A DNA stretch of 10,376 nt from Candidatus Heimdallarchaeota archaeon. Its GTDB lineage: Archaea > Asgardarchaeota > Heimdallarchaeia > JABLTI01. This document shows positions 1-6,156 of this stretch, piece after piece (the first letter of the stretch is position 1; every line of letters begins with the position of its first letter). Where the stretch lies: positions 1 through 10,376 of the forward strand of contig JAGXNT010000106.1 in NCBI GenBank assembly GCA_019894765.1, in the 5' to 3' direction. Under the pieces are notes generated by a model that saw only the letters and a program-made list of their open reading frames with translations, was not told where the DNA came from and searched no databases. The position numbers and the translations under genes were made by a program.

Positions 1-449
1 CAATTAGAAGTGGTGGTTTAGCGAATATTAAAGCTAAAAAGATCAAGAAGAGTTTGATGGAAATCAAAAAACGTGAAGGAAAAATAGATCTCGAATTTCT
101 TGCTGATTATAAACCGGATGATGCAGAAGAATATTTGGTATCTTTAGATGGGGTGGGACCAAAAACAGCTGCATGTGTTTTGATTTTTTCATTTAATTTT
201 CCAATTATGCCAGTAGACACACATGTGCATCGATTAAGCAATCGAATTGGATTGGTTACAACTAAAACTCCAGAGAAAACACAGGAAGCAATGAAACTTA
301 TAATTCCAGAAGAAAACATCTATAGTTTCCATCTAAACATAATCGAACATGGTCGCAAAGTGTGTAAAGCATCAAGACCATTGTGCTCGGAGTGCTTTCT
401 AACTGATTTTTGTGATTACTTCCAAGAAAATGTCAAGAAGGCATCTTGA
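1..449 (+). CDS. nth: Endonuclease III-type DNA glycosylase/AP lyase, 5' end cut by window
   Basis: Base-excision repair enzyme of the HhH-GPD superfamily, expected to remove oxidised pyrimidines and cleave the abasic site. The reading frame is open to the left edge (first full codon at base 3) and reads IRSGGLANIKAKKIKKSL, the family's usual stretch before the HhH motif, so the TTG/ATG at 54/57 are internal codons and not the start. Visible downstream are the helix-hairpin-helix LDGVGPKTAACVL with the catalytic Lys, then VDTHVHRLSNRIGL with the catalytic Asp, and at the C-terminus a complete C-x6-C-x2-C-x5-C set (CKASRPLCSECFLTDFC) for the [4Fe-4S] cluster. About 148 residues are present; family members are usually 210-230, so roughly the first third is missing. 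All key residues seen are intact, so it is probably active. The symbol is given for the family; archaeal paralogs of this type differ in substrate range. Confidence 0.93.
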   Translation, partial: IRSGGLANIKAKKIKKSLMEIKKREGKIDLEFLADYKPDDAEEYLVSLDGVGPKTAACVLIFSFNFPIMPVDTHVHRLSNRIGLVTTKTPEKTQEAMKLIIPEENIYSFHLNIIEHGRKVCKASRPLCSECFLTDFCDYFQENVKKAS

Positions 450-452
450 TTA

Positions 453-457
453 TTTTT
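453..457 (+). terminator. T5 run after the glycosylase gene
   Basis: Five T residues begin four bases after the TGA stop (447-449). Archaeal termination often needs only a short T-run, so this may end the upstream transcript. There is no convincing hairpin before it. Weak evidence on its own. Confidence 0.3.
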
Positions 458-523
458 AAGTAAAGCAAAGCTAATTAAGATTGAAACTCCTTATTCATTT
501 TACTAAGATGGATGCTTCTTTGT

Positions 524-530
524 AGGAAGG
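524..530 (+). promoter_or_regulatory. Shine-Dalgarno AGGAAGG for the TTG start at 537
   Basis: AGGAAGG lies 6 bases before TTG 537. The frame has no ATG or GTG between the in-frame stop TAA at 504 and 537, so this site fixes TTG as the start. Confidence 0.7.
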
Positions 531-536
531 ACAGTT

Positions 537-1025
537 TTGATTAATATAACACCTGATCTCTCAATCAATGCAACAATAGCGGAAGAGATTCTTAATTGGG
601 GGTTACCTATCTTAGGTGTTATTTTTGCAGGTTTAATTATCTGGTTTATTTGGAGATATGTTAGAAAAAGTAATTCTGCAGGACGAATTTCTGAGTTCGA
701 TGAAAAAGCTCTCAAGAAATTAATCGAAGATAAAGGAAGCCAAAAGCACATACCTTTTTGTGAGGACTGTAAAATGCCGATGAGAATAGAGATTCGCTAT
801 AAAGATTTCATGAAAGATCAAGGTGATTTCCTTATTAGTCGTGAGACAGCAGAACATACAATGGCATCACTTGTAGGTAGTGGTCGCATCTCCCAAGATG
901 ATATGGATCTAATGGACGAGTATTTTACAAGCCATCCTGAATTAGAGCAACAACTTTTCAAGAGATATAAATGTCCTAATTGTTCTAAAACACACGTTTT
1001 GCCTTATTTGAAATTGACTAACTGA
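537..1025 (+). CDS. Membrane-anchored protein with two CxxC pairs (putative zinc ribbon), function unknown
   Basis: 162 residues from a TTG start set by a strong Shine-Dalgarno site. I do not recognise a named family. Residues 1-20 are a short, slightly acidic N-terminus; residues about 21-42 are a single hydrophobic segment ending in WRYVRKS, so by the positive-inside rule the N-terminus is outside and the rest is cytoplasmic. The soluble part has CEDC at 75-78 and CPNC at 146-149, which could form one zinc-binding site split by an inserted roughly 67-residue segment of mostly charged, probably helical sequence (residues 80-145, rich in Asp, Glu and Met). It stands alone, 87 bases after the glycosylase gene and 86 before the permease. 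A membrane-tethered regulator or assembly factor is possible but unproven. Codon use looks like its neighbours. Confidence 0.8.
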   Translation: MINITPDLSINATIAEEILNWGLPILGVIFAGLIIWFIWRYVRKSNSAGRISEFDEKALKKLIEDKGSQKHIPFCEDCKMPMRIEIRYKDFMKDQGDFLISRETAEHTMASLVGSGRISQDDMDLMDEYFTSHPELEQQLFKRYKCPNCSKTHVLPYLKLTN

Positions 1026-1032
1026 TTCCTTT

Positions 1033-1050
1033 AGCATTTTAAGAAATGCT
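1033..1050 (+). other. Perfect 7-bp hairpin after the CxxC-protein gene
   Basis: AGCATTT (1033-1039) and AAATGCT (1044-1050) pair fully around the loop TAAG. It begins 8 bases after the stop codon. No T-run follows directly (only TTTT at about 1067-1070), so it may be an mRNA 3'-end or processing structure and not a classical terminator. It contains the ATG at 1046. Confidence 0.5.
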
Positions 1051-1097
1051 CATTAATCGTAATAGTTTTATTCTCATACAATTCTATTCACAACGTT

Positions 1098-1103
1098 TAG
1101 GTG
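1098..1103 (+). promoter_or_regulatory. Shine-Dalgarno TAGGTG for the ATG at 1112
   Basis: TAGGTG ends 8 bases before ATG 1112. It favours 1112 over the in-frame ATG at 1046, which has only a poor AAGAA before it and lies within a hairpin stem. Confidence 0.55.
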
Positions 1104-1111
1104 TATTCAAA

Positions 1112-2074
1112 ATGGAACCATTATCAGTATTCTTCATTCTCATTCCAATAGGCATCGTGGTAGGAATATTCGCAGCAATAACCGGTCTTGGTGGTGGAGT
1201 TTTAATGGTCCCTGTCTTATTTTATGCTGCTTTTGCTTTATTTGACCCAGCAGCGAACTATGGCATTTCAGATGTTTTCAAATATGCCACTACAATATCA
1301 AGTACAGTAATTTTATTCACAGCTACGTCAGCTACTATCGCTTTTTCGATTCAAAAGCGAATTGATTACTTAGTGGGAATTCTCTGCGTTCCATTTACAA
1401 TCGCTGGATCATATCTTGGAAAATTAACACAATCAAAAATTGATGAAACAATTGTCTTAGTCTTCTTTGCAATTCTGTTATTCTTAACCGCTATAAGAAT
1501 GGTCTATAAAGTAATCTCACCAAGATTAAAGAAATCTAAAATGAAGGATAATGATATTGTAATTTCAGTTCCAGTTGAAGAAGTTGAAACTGAGGAAAAA
1601 CCATCTCGATTCAAGTTGCTTTTAGATAGATTAACAATTGAGAAAGATATTGAAGATAGAAGTGGTAAGAAATGGCAATATAAAGCAAGATTATACTTAA
1701 CTCCCATAGCTATTATTGGTGGTTTTGTTGCTAGTATGGCTGGTGTAGGTGGAGGTATTGTTATGGTTCCAGTTCTACACATATTCATTGGTTTACCTAT
1801 CCACTTCGCAACAGCCACATCAGTTCTTATTATGATTTTTACAAAAACAACAACAATAATCACTGCTTATACTACAACCACAGAAACAACTGGTATTTGG
1901 TGGCCCTATGTAGCTGGTTTAGCAATTGGGATTGTTGGTGGTGCACAAATCGGTGCAAGATTAGCCCGAAAAATCAAAGCTGATCCATTAAAAGTTGTCT
2001 TTGCAACTGTGTTAATTTTAGTGTCAATCTGGACAATCATTCAATGGCAATTAGCGGAACACGGAATCTTATAG
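1112..2074 (+). CDS. TauE/SafE (DUF81) family membrane permease
   Basis: Polytopic membrane protein of the TauE/SafE family, whose studied members move sulfite, sulfonates or related organic anions; the substrate here cannot be read from sequence. 320 residues from ATG 1112. Two homologous halves are visible: the first opens with a hydrophobic helix and AAITGLGGGVLMVP (residues 21-34), the second with ASMAGVGGGIVMVP (207-220), the glycine-rich signature repeated in this family. About eight membrane segments are expected. Between the halves is a long, charged, presumably cytoplasmic loop (about residues 133-192) with many Lys and Glu, longer than is usual for the family. The frame also contains an upstream ATG at 1046 that would add 22 residues with no membrane or family character, so I reject it. 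It is not clearly in an operon: 86 bases before and 96 after. No sulfur-metabolism gene is nearby. Confidence 0.88.
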   Translation: MEPLSVFFILIPIGIVVGIFAAITGLGGGVLMVPVLFYAAFALFDPAANYGISDVFKYATTISSTVILFTATSATIAFSIQKRIDYLVGILCVPFTIAGSYLGKLTQSKIDETIVLVFFAILLFLTAIRMVYKVISPRLKKSKMKDNDIVISVPVEEVETEEKPSRFKLLLDRLTIEKDIEDRSGKKWQYKARLYLTPIAIIGGFVASMAGVGGGIVMVPVLHIFIGLPIHFATATSVLIMIFTKTTTIITAYTTTTETTGIWWPYVAGLAIGIVGGAQIGARLARKIKADPLKVVFATVLILVSIWTIIQWQLAEHGIL

Positions 2075-2075
2075 T

Positions 2076-2089
2076 CATTATCCATAATG
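2076..2089 (+). repeat. Short palindrome CATTAT-CC-ATAATG just after the permease stop
   Basis: A 6-base inverted repeat with 2 central bases directly after the TAG stop (2072-2074). As RNA the loop would be too tight unless the inner pairs open (TCCA-TAA-TGGA is an alternative). Function unknown. Confidence 0.3.
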
Positions 2090-2099
2090 GAAAGGGTTA

Positions 2100-2140
2100 T
2101 TAGTTGCTTCTTAGTTCCCATAGAACTAGATAGCAATTAA
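2100..2140 (+). ncRNA. 41-nt two-part hairpin between the permease and the small acidic protein genes
   Basis: The outer stem 2100-2108 pairs with 2132-2140 (9 pairs, one G-U), a 2x2 internal loop follows (2109-2110 / 2130-2131), and an inner stem 2111-2117 pairs with 2123-2129 (7 pairs, one G-U) closed by the loop CCATA (2118-2122). It ends 30 bases before ATG 2171. There is no T-run after it, so it does not look like an intrinsic terminator; it could be a 5'-UTR structure, an RNA-processing site or a small RNA. This is seen by eye only and its class is uncertain. Confidence 0.4.
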
Positions 2141-2160
2141 CTATGAGCTAGGAAATAACA

Positions 2161-2165
2161 GAGGT
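2161..2165 (+). promoter_or_regulatory. Shine-Dalgarno GAGGT for ATG 2171
   Basis: GAGGT ends 5 bases before ATG 2171; a second in-frame ATG at 2177 would be 11 bases away, so 2171 is preferred. Confidence 0.55.
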
Positions 2166-2170
2166 TTGAA

Positions 2171-2599
2171 ATGGAAATGGCTGAAGTTACGGATCTTCAT
2201 GTTTTAGCGAAAATGTCTCAAGGATCGCCCAATGAAGAAGATGCTTTTATTGTTAGGGATGAAAACAACAAAATCATTACTAAAATCCATAACTTAAGTG
2301 AGTTACTTGATGTTCTTTCCAATATAGAACCTGATATGATTTTTCCAAACCTATGCCGCCTTAAAGACAAAGAAATTGAATGTGACCTGGCATTGTGGGT
2401 CCATTACGTTTTAGGTGATGCTGTCTTATCAGCCAAAATTTATAACATAGTAAGGACAATGCAAGATAATCCCGGAAAGCTAAAACTTGAAGTTTTCAAT
2501 TTGTGTTTTAACAGATACCTCAATTTCCAAGAATTAATCGAATCATTTGATGATATTGCCTTTATTGATGATGATCCTATACCACCAACCGACTTATAG
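2171..2599 (+). CDS. Small acidic protein of unknown function (possible DUF5752-like domain)
   Basis: 142 residues, cytoplasmic, no membrane segment or signal peptide. I do not recognise it with certainty. Residues 25-95 follow a pattern I recall from a small archaeal/bacterial domain of unknown function: a phenylalanine-led strand (DAFIVRDENNKII), then a helix NLSELLDVLSNIEPDMIF (41-58), then ECDLALWVHYVLGDAVLSAKI (70-90), which resembles the 'NDFANW...VLGD..LA' segment of that domain, with Asp72 and Trp76 in the expected places. The link is from memory and tentative. The C-terminal tail (127-142) is strongly acidic and ends PIPPTDL. The start has a good Shine-Dalgarno site; a large hairpin lies in the gap before it. 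The next gene, a radical SAM enzyme, begins 61 bases later and may or may not be co-transcribed. Confidence 0.75.
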   Translation: MEMAEVTDLHVLAKMSQGSPNEEDAFIVRDENNKIITKIHNLSELLDVLSNIEPDMIFPNLCRLKDKEIECDLALWVHYVLGDAVLSAKIYNIVRTMQDNPGKLKLEVFNLCFNRYLNFQELIESFDDIAFIDDDPIPPTDL

Positions 2600-2608
2600 A
2601 ATATATTC
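2599..2608. repeat. 10-base palindrome GAATATATTC upstream of the radical SAM gene
   Basis: Perfect palindrome that begins at the last base of the preceding TAG stop. It could contain a TATA box (TATATT) for the radical SAM gene, giving a leader of about 30 bases, or be an operator. Palindromes of AT-rich type this short also arise by chance. Confidence 0.25.
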
Positions 2609-2660
2609 ATCAAAAAATAAATAGAACTCTTTCTTCATTATAGTAAGATGTTGTATTCTC

Positions 2661-3797
2661 ATGTGTTTCTCTCCTAGCAATCTCAATAAAAAGAAATGTC
2701 AATTATGCAGCAAAGAATCCATAGAAATTTCTGAGAAATTAGGTGTCTGTAAGGAATGCATTCTCACACAACACCAAGAAGCCATGGAAATTATCAACAA
2801 AACTCGAGTAAAATATCGTGAGAAATATAATCTTACAGTTACTCCTCCGAAAACCGCAAAGGGTCTAGTTTGTGGTGATTGTGTAAATAATTGTCGCTTA
2901 GGAGAGGGTGAAGTTGGATTCTGTAATTTAGTGAAAAACATAAATCAGAAACTCGTTAGATTAGCTGGGGATGAGAAAAATGGATTATTTAGTTTCTATT
3001 ATGATCCACTTCCAACAAACTGTGTAGCTAGCCCGTTTTGCCCAGGTGGTACCTCAAGCGGATATCCCAAATACTCATATGTAGACGGTCCTGAAATCGG
3101 TTGGAATAATTTGGCTGTTTTTTATCAAGCGTGCACTTTTGATTGTTTATTCTGTCAAAACCATCAGTATCGAAAAGGTGTTCATTTATCAAAACCTGAT
3201 CCACCAGAAGTTATTGATAAAGCTGTTAGAAAAGACACTAGCTGTATCTGCTTTTTTGGCGGTGATCCAGCAGCACAAATACGACATACTAATGCAGTAG
3301 GTTTGCTTGCTCTCAAAAGGGCTAAAAAAGAAGAACGAATTCTAAGAGTATGTTGGGAAACGAATGGTTCTGCAAAACCTGAGCTTATGCGAAAAACAAC
3401 AGAAATAGCCATGAAATCTGGTGGGTCTATCAAAATTGATACAAAAACATTCGATGATGAATTAAATCGTGCTCTCTGTGGAACCAGCAACAAATTCACT
3501 TACTTCAATCTAAAGGAAATAGGAAAACGAATAAAAGATAGACCAGAAACTCCATTGTTGGTTGCTAGTACATTGTTAATTCCTGGGTATATCGATGAGG
3601 ATCAAGTAGAAAAAATAGCCGATTTTCTTGCTTCTATAAATCCTTCAATTCCTTATTCACTCTTAGCATTTTACCCAGCTTTTGCTATTGATGATTTACC
3701 AACAACCTCAAAGGAACATGCGGAAAGATGTTTTAAAATAGCGAAAAAACAAGGATTAGAGAATATATCAATTGGAAACAAACATTTGTTGCGTTAA
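2661..3797 (+). CDS. Radical SAM protein with N-terminal zinc-ribbon-like and extra Cys motifs
   Basis: 378-residue radical SAM enzyme of the broad pyruvate formate-lyase-activating-enzyme (COG1180-like) group, close to an uncharacterised archaeal family and related in layout to the AmmeMemoRadiSam radical SAM proteins. In order: CQLC (13-16) and CKEC (30-33), a zinc-ribbon-like pair set; CGDCVNNC (71-78) plus Cys88, the family's conserved cysteine region; DPLPTNCVASPFCPG (115-129); the radical SAM triad CTFDCLFC with C158, C162, C165 for the [4Fe-4S] cluster; FFGGDP (198-203) as the SAM-binding GGE-like motif; and CWETNG (231-236). The reaction is unknown; these enzymes cleave S-adenosylmethionine to a 5'-deoxyadenosyl radical. 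The start is ATG 2661; no Shine-Dalgarno site precedes it, and no other start codon is near in frame. It converges with the glycosyltransferase gene with a 4-base gap. Confidence 0.9.
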   Translation: MCFSPSNLNKKKCQLCSKESIEISEKLGVCKECILTQHQEAMEIINKTRVKYREKYNLTVTPPKTAKGLVCGDCVNNCRLGEGEVGFCNLVKNINQKLVRLAGDEKNGLFSFYYDPLPTNCVASPFCPGGTSSGYPKYSYVDGPEIGWNNLAVFYQACTFDCLFCQNHQYRKGVHLSKPDPPEVIDKAVRKDTSCICFFGGDPAAQIRHTNAVGLLALKRAKKEERILRVCWETNGSAKPELMRKTTEIAMKSGGSIKIDTKTFDDELNRALCGTSNKFTYFNLKEIGKRIKDRPETPLLVASTLLIPGYIDEDQVEKIADFLASINPSIPYSLLAFYPAFAIDDLPTTSKEHAERCFKIAKKQGLENISIGNKHLLR

Positions 3798-3801
3798 AAA
3801 A
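3796..3801 (-). terminator. T6 run directly after the glycosyltransferase stop (minus strand)
   Basis: On the minus strand the TAG stop (3804-3802) is followed at once by six Ts, which overlap the stop codon of the radical SAM gene on the other strand. Fits an archaeal T-run terminator. Confidence 0.45.
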
Positions 3802-4965
3802 CTAAACTTCGATTTTTAATTTAACTTCGTCTTTTATTTCCTTCTTCATTTGCCAACGCGAAAGATCATATCTTATGCTTCGTTTTAATTGTCTTTTTGT
3901 TAGATAGTTTTCTGCTTGATATTCTTCCAAAAAATCATAGATATGAGACACTAACTCGGATGCAGGTCTTATGGTAGCTTTGTGTTTTGGTTTATAGTTT
4001 ATTTCTTCAGCCCATTCTCGAAAACTAATGAAATCTTCCACTGTTAATTCTTCCGATAGATAACCTAATCCTAATTCGTAAAGTGAATAAGCATTAGTAA
4101 CTTGTTCTAGTATCTTCCAATGAGGGATAGTCAAAACGAGTTTATTTAGTAAACTTGCTTCCCATGCAAGATTAAATCCACCATTACCAATAATGGCTTT
4201 GCAAGAAGCTAAATCATTGATGAATCCCTCTCGACTTGTTTTCTTGAAGATGACATTACCAATTTGCTTATCCTTATTGAAACCATAAAGATGAAAGGTT
4301 TCATCAGGGAATTTGGTAAAAACATCTACAACAGTGGATTGACTATAACGCCCTAAATACGCAACTATGTGATTATCATATGTGACATCAAGATCATTAA
4401 ACTCAGGTTTCTCAACCAAGGGAAAAAGAGTAACATCCTCTTTTGTGTGCATGGAGTCAACAAAATCAAGGGCAAAGCACTTATCAAAACTAGGGATCAC
4501 CATAAGCTGAGCTAATCGAAATTTTAGTTTATCATATCTGCTACAAGGAACTCTATCTGCACAGAAAGAATGGAATATTGCATGTTGACGATCAACGATA
4601 ATAACCGGTTTGTTTAGTTTTCTACCTGCAAAAGCCGAAGTTTGTTCAAAATCGCTAATAATTGCATCATAATTTTCCTTGTAATCTAATTCCATAATCT
4701 CCTTTCGAGCCCTATTATAATCTGGTAATTTGTTAAAATTAGCTTGAAGGGATTTTGGGATTTGTAATTTATTCTCTTCATAAATATCAAAAGGACCTTC
4801 TTTGAAAAAAACTCTGTCTGCTAATTCATAGGCATATTTTGGAGGTTGTTTGCCAGATAATAATACATGAACCTCATGGCCATCTGCAATTAATTCAGAT
4901 ATAAAAACACGTGAACGGTTAATGTGTCCTTGACCATTCGTGTTTATGCCATACAAGAGTTTCAA
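3802..4965 (-). CDS. GT-B glycosyltransferase, MJ1255-like (GT28-related)
   Basis: 387-residue cytosolic glycosyltransferase of the GT-B fold, similar to the archaeal MJ1255-type proteins distantly related to MurG and UDP-glucuronosyltransferases. The N-terminal Rossmann half opens with MKLLYGINTNGQGHINRS (GxGH at 11-14), the acceptor-side glycine loop; SDFEQTSAFAGRKLNKPVI (104-122) and DRQHAIFH (125-132) follow. The C-terminal half carries the donor-site motif: IGNGGFNLAWEA (259-270, Glu269) and IPHWKILEQ (280-288). The last 40 residues are a charged, Lys/Arg-rich helix that could touch the membrane. Sugar and acceptor are unknown; surface glycan or lipid glycosylation would fit the family. 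The start is TTG 4965, with GGAG 8 bases upstream and a TATA-like box about 40 bases upstream. Single gene, transcribed away from the reductase. Confidence 0.87.
   Translation of the reverse strand: MKLLYGINTNGQGHINRSRVFISELIADGHEVHVLLSGKQPPKYAYELADRVFFKEGPFDIYEENKLQIPKSLQANFNKLPDYNRARKEIMELDYKENYDAIISDFEQTSAFAGRKLNKPVIIVDRQHAIFHSFCADRVPCSRYDKLKFRLAQLMVIPSFDKCFALDFVDSMHTKEDVTLFPLVEKPEFNDLDVTYDNHIVAYLGRYSQSTVVDVFTKFPDETFHLYGFNKDKQIGNVIFKKTSREGFINDLASCKAIIGNGGFNLAWEASLLNKLVLTIPHWKILEQVTNAYSLYELGLGYLSEELTVEDFISFREWAEEINYKPKHKATIRPASELVSHIYDFLEEYQAENYLTKRQLKRSIRYDLSRWQMKKEIKDEVKLKIEV
3813..3817 (+). terminator. T5 run downstream of the radical SAM gene
   Basis: Five Ts begin 16 bases after the TAA stop, inside the 3' end of the converging glycosyltransferase gene. 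A possible plus-strand terminator; more T-rich sequence follows (CTTTTATTTCC). Confidence 0.3.
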
Positions 4966-4973
4966 CTGACCAT

Positions 4974-4977
4974 CTCC
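4974..4977 (-). promoter_or_regulatory. Shine-Dalgarno GGAG for TTG 4965
   Basis: On the minus strand GGAG is followed by 8 bases and then the TTG start. The only other start-like codon here, ATG in GGAGATG, is out of frame and hits TGA after three codons. Confidence 0.5.
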
Positions 4978-5000
4978 ACTGTTTTAAGAGTTGAAAGCTC

Positions 5001-5009
5001 TATATAAAA
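5001..5009 (-). promoter_or_regulatory. TATA box TTTTATATA of the glycosyltransferase gene
   Basis: Minus-strand TTTTATATA centred about 40 bases before the TTG start. With the usual archaeal spacing of about 25 bases the transcript would begin near 4980, giving a leader of about 15 bases that still contains the GGAG ribosome site. Confidence 0.55.
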
Positions 5010-5088
5010 TGTCCGATACTAAAAAAACAACAAAAATTTCTTGTCAAAATAATTGAAGAGAAAAAAAGCTAAAAACCTCTTTTTATGA

Positions 5089-5107
5089 ACCAATTTATTA
5101 AAATGGT
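5089..5107. repeat. Imperfect dyad in the divergent intergenic region
   Basis: ACCA-A-TTT, spacer ATT, AAA-A-TGGT: seven of eight positions pair across the centre. It lies about 50 bases before the reductase start and about 80 bases from the glycosyltransferase TATA box. May be an operator; no regulator is implied. Confidence 0.3.
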
Positions 5108-5120
5108 CTTCAAATCACTA

Positions 5121-5129
5121 TCTTTTATA
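5121..5129 (+). promoter_or_regulatory. TATA-like box TCTTTTATA of the aldo/keto reductase gene
   Basis: The same nine bases occur in the PadR promoter (6207-6215). Here they sit about 31 bases before ATG 5158, so transcription would start near 5152 with a very short leader. A GGTGG at 5146-5150 could be a Shine-Dalgarno site only if transcription starts further upstream, so the true start of the mRNA is unsure. Confidence 0.45.
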
Positions 5130-5157
5130 GAAGAACAATGCTTTTGGTGGATTCAAA

Positions 5158-6156
5158 ATGAAATATCGAAAAGTCGGAAGAAGTGGTTTGAAAGTCAGTG
5201 AAATATCATTGGGTTCTTGGCTCACATATGGTGGAACAGTTGAAAGTGAAATTGCTAAGAAATGTATGGCAACAGCAATTGAACACGGTGTTAATTTCAT
5301 TGATTCCGCAGAAATTTATGCTCGAGGCGAAGCAGAAAAGGTGATTGCAGAATTTCTTGCTGAAGAAACTGTAAGTAGGAAAGATCTTGTTATCTCAAGT
5401 AAGGTTTTTTGGCCGTTTAGCGAAGACATTAATCGTTGGGGATTAAGCAGAAAAAACATTACAAATGCAATTGAAGGCACTCTAGAACGATTAAATTTAG
5501 ATTACATAGACATCTATTATATGCATCGATATGACTATACGACTCCTGTAAAAGAAACAGTAGAGATACTTGATGATTTAATTCGTTCTGGTAAAGTTTT
5601 GTATTGGGGAACATCAGTTTGGACTGCAGCACAACTGGAAAGAGTAAATGCCGTGGCAAAAGAACTACATTTACACAAACCAATAGTTGAACAACCACTA
5701 TACAATATGATTAGTAGACACATTGAATTAGAAATCATGTCTGTTGCGAAAACTCATGGAATAGGACTAACAGTCTGGTCTCCGTTGAGTCAGGGTCTGT
5801 TGACTGGGAAATATAACGATGGAGTACCTGATGGAAGCAGAGGAAGCCGATCTGAGAGCATTCAAAAACGATTAACTCCTGAGAATTTGGAAAAATTGAA
5901 GAAACTCGGAGAACTTGCAAAATCATTAGAGATAACAACAAGTCAACTTGCATTAGCATGGATTTTGAGGAAGAAAGAGATTACCTCTGCTATAATTGGT
6001 GCTTCGAAACCTGAACATGTAATTGAAAATGTCAAAGCTTCAGATGTCACTTTATCGAACGATGTTCTCGATCAAATCGAAGAAATTCTTGATAATGAAC
6101 CTGAGTGGCCTTTGACTTACAAACCTAATTTCTATTATAAGGATAAGATGAGATAA
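5158..6156 (+). CDS. Aldo/keto reductase, Kv-beta-like (AKR) family
   Basis: 332-residue NADP(H)-dependent (beta/alpha)8-barrel oxidoreductase reducing aldehydes or ketones; physiological substrate unknown. The sequence begins with the typical MKYRKVGRSGLKVSEISLG strand region. The catalytic tetrad is complete: Asp49 and Tyr54 in FIDSAEIY, Lys82 in ISSKVF, and His123 in YYMHRYD. Cofactor-site motifs follow: WGTS (150-153), Gln179 in VEQPLYN, WSPLSQGLLTGKY (207-219) and IIGASKPEHVIEN (279-291). Length and motif order match the voltage-gated potassium channel beta-subunit/YghZ-like branch, which in prokaryotes are free cytosolic enzymes; no channel gene is nearby. The final codons form the left arm of a hairpin terminator, so the gene is probably monocistronic and separate from the PadR operon that follows 81 bases later. 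Start at ATG 5158. Confidence 0.93.
   Translation: MKYRKVGRSGLKVSEISLGSWLTYGGTVESEIAKKCMATAIEHGVNFIDSAEIYARGEAEKVIAEFLAEETVSRKDLVISSKVFWPFSEDINRWGLSRKNITNAIEGTLERLNLDYIDIYYMHRYDYTTPVKETVEILDDLIRSGKVLYWGTSVWTAAQLERVNAVAKELHLHKPIVEQPLYNMISRHIELEIMSVAKTHGIGLTVWSPLSQGLLTGKYNDGVPDGSRGSRSESIQKRLTPENLEKLKKLGELAKSLEITTSQLALAWILRKKEITSAIIGASKPEHVIENVKASDVTLSNDVLDQIEEILDNEPEWPLTYKPNFYYKDKMR

Noticed and set aside
54..59. TTG/ATG at 54/57 as the start of the endonuclease III gene
   Set aside because: The frame is open to the window edge and the upstream codons spell the family's conserved GLANIKAKKI stretch, so the gene is cut by the window and these codons are internal.
1046..1111. ATG 1046 as the permease start, adding 22 residues
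   Set aside because: No ribosome site, lies in a hairpin stem, and the extra residues precede the normal start of the family's first membrane helix; ATG 1112 has TAGGTG before it.
1504..1863. 119-codon open frame on the minus strand inside the permease gene
   Set aside because: It is an antisense shadow of a clear coding region with a full family signature on the plus strand; its translation shows no domain.
2600..2660. TTATAG at 2638-2643 as a TATA box for a leaderless radical SAM mRNA
   Set aside because: Its centre is only about 21 bases from ATG 2661, a little too close; the promoter of this gene stays unassigned.
4966..5157. Small coding gene or tRNA in the largest intergenic gap
   Set aside because: No cloverleaf, no frame with a plausible start and length; only promoter-like AT-rich sequence and one weak dyad are visible.
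5459..5959. Minus-strand frames opposite the aldo/keto reductase
   Set aside because: Overlapping antisense frames in a gene with an intact catalytic tetrad; Cys/Leu-rich translations are typical of shadow frames.
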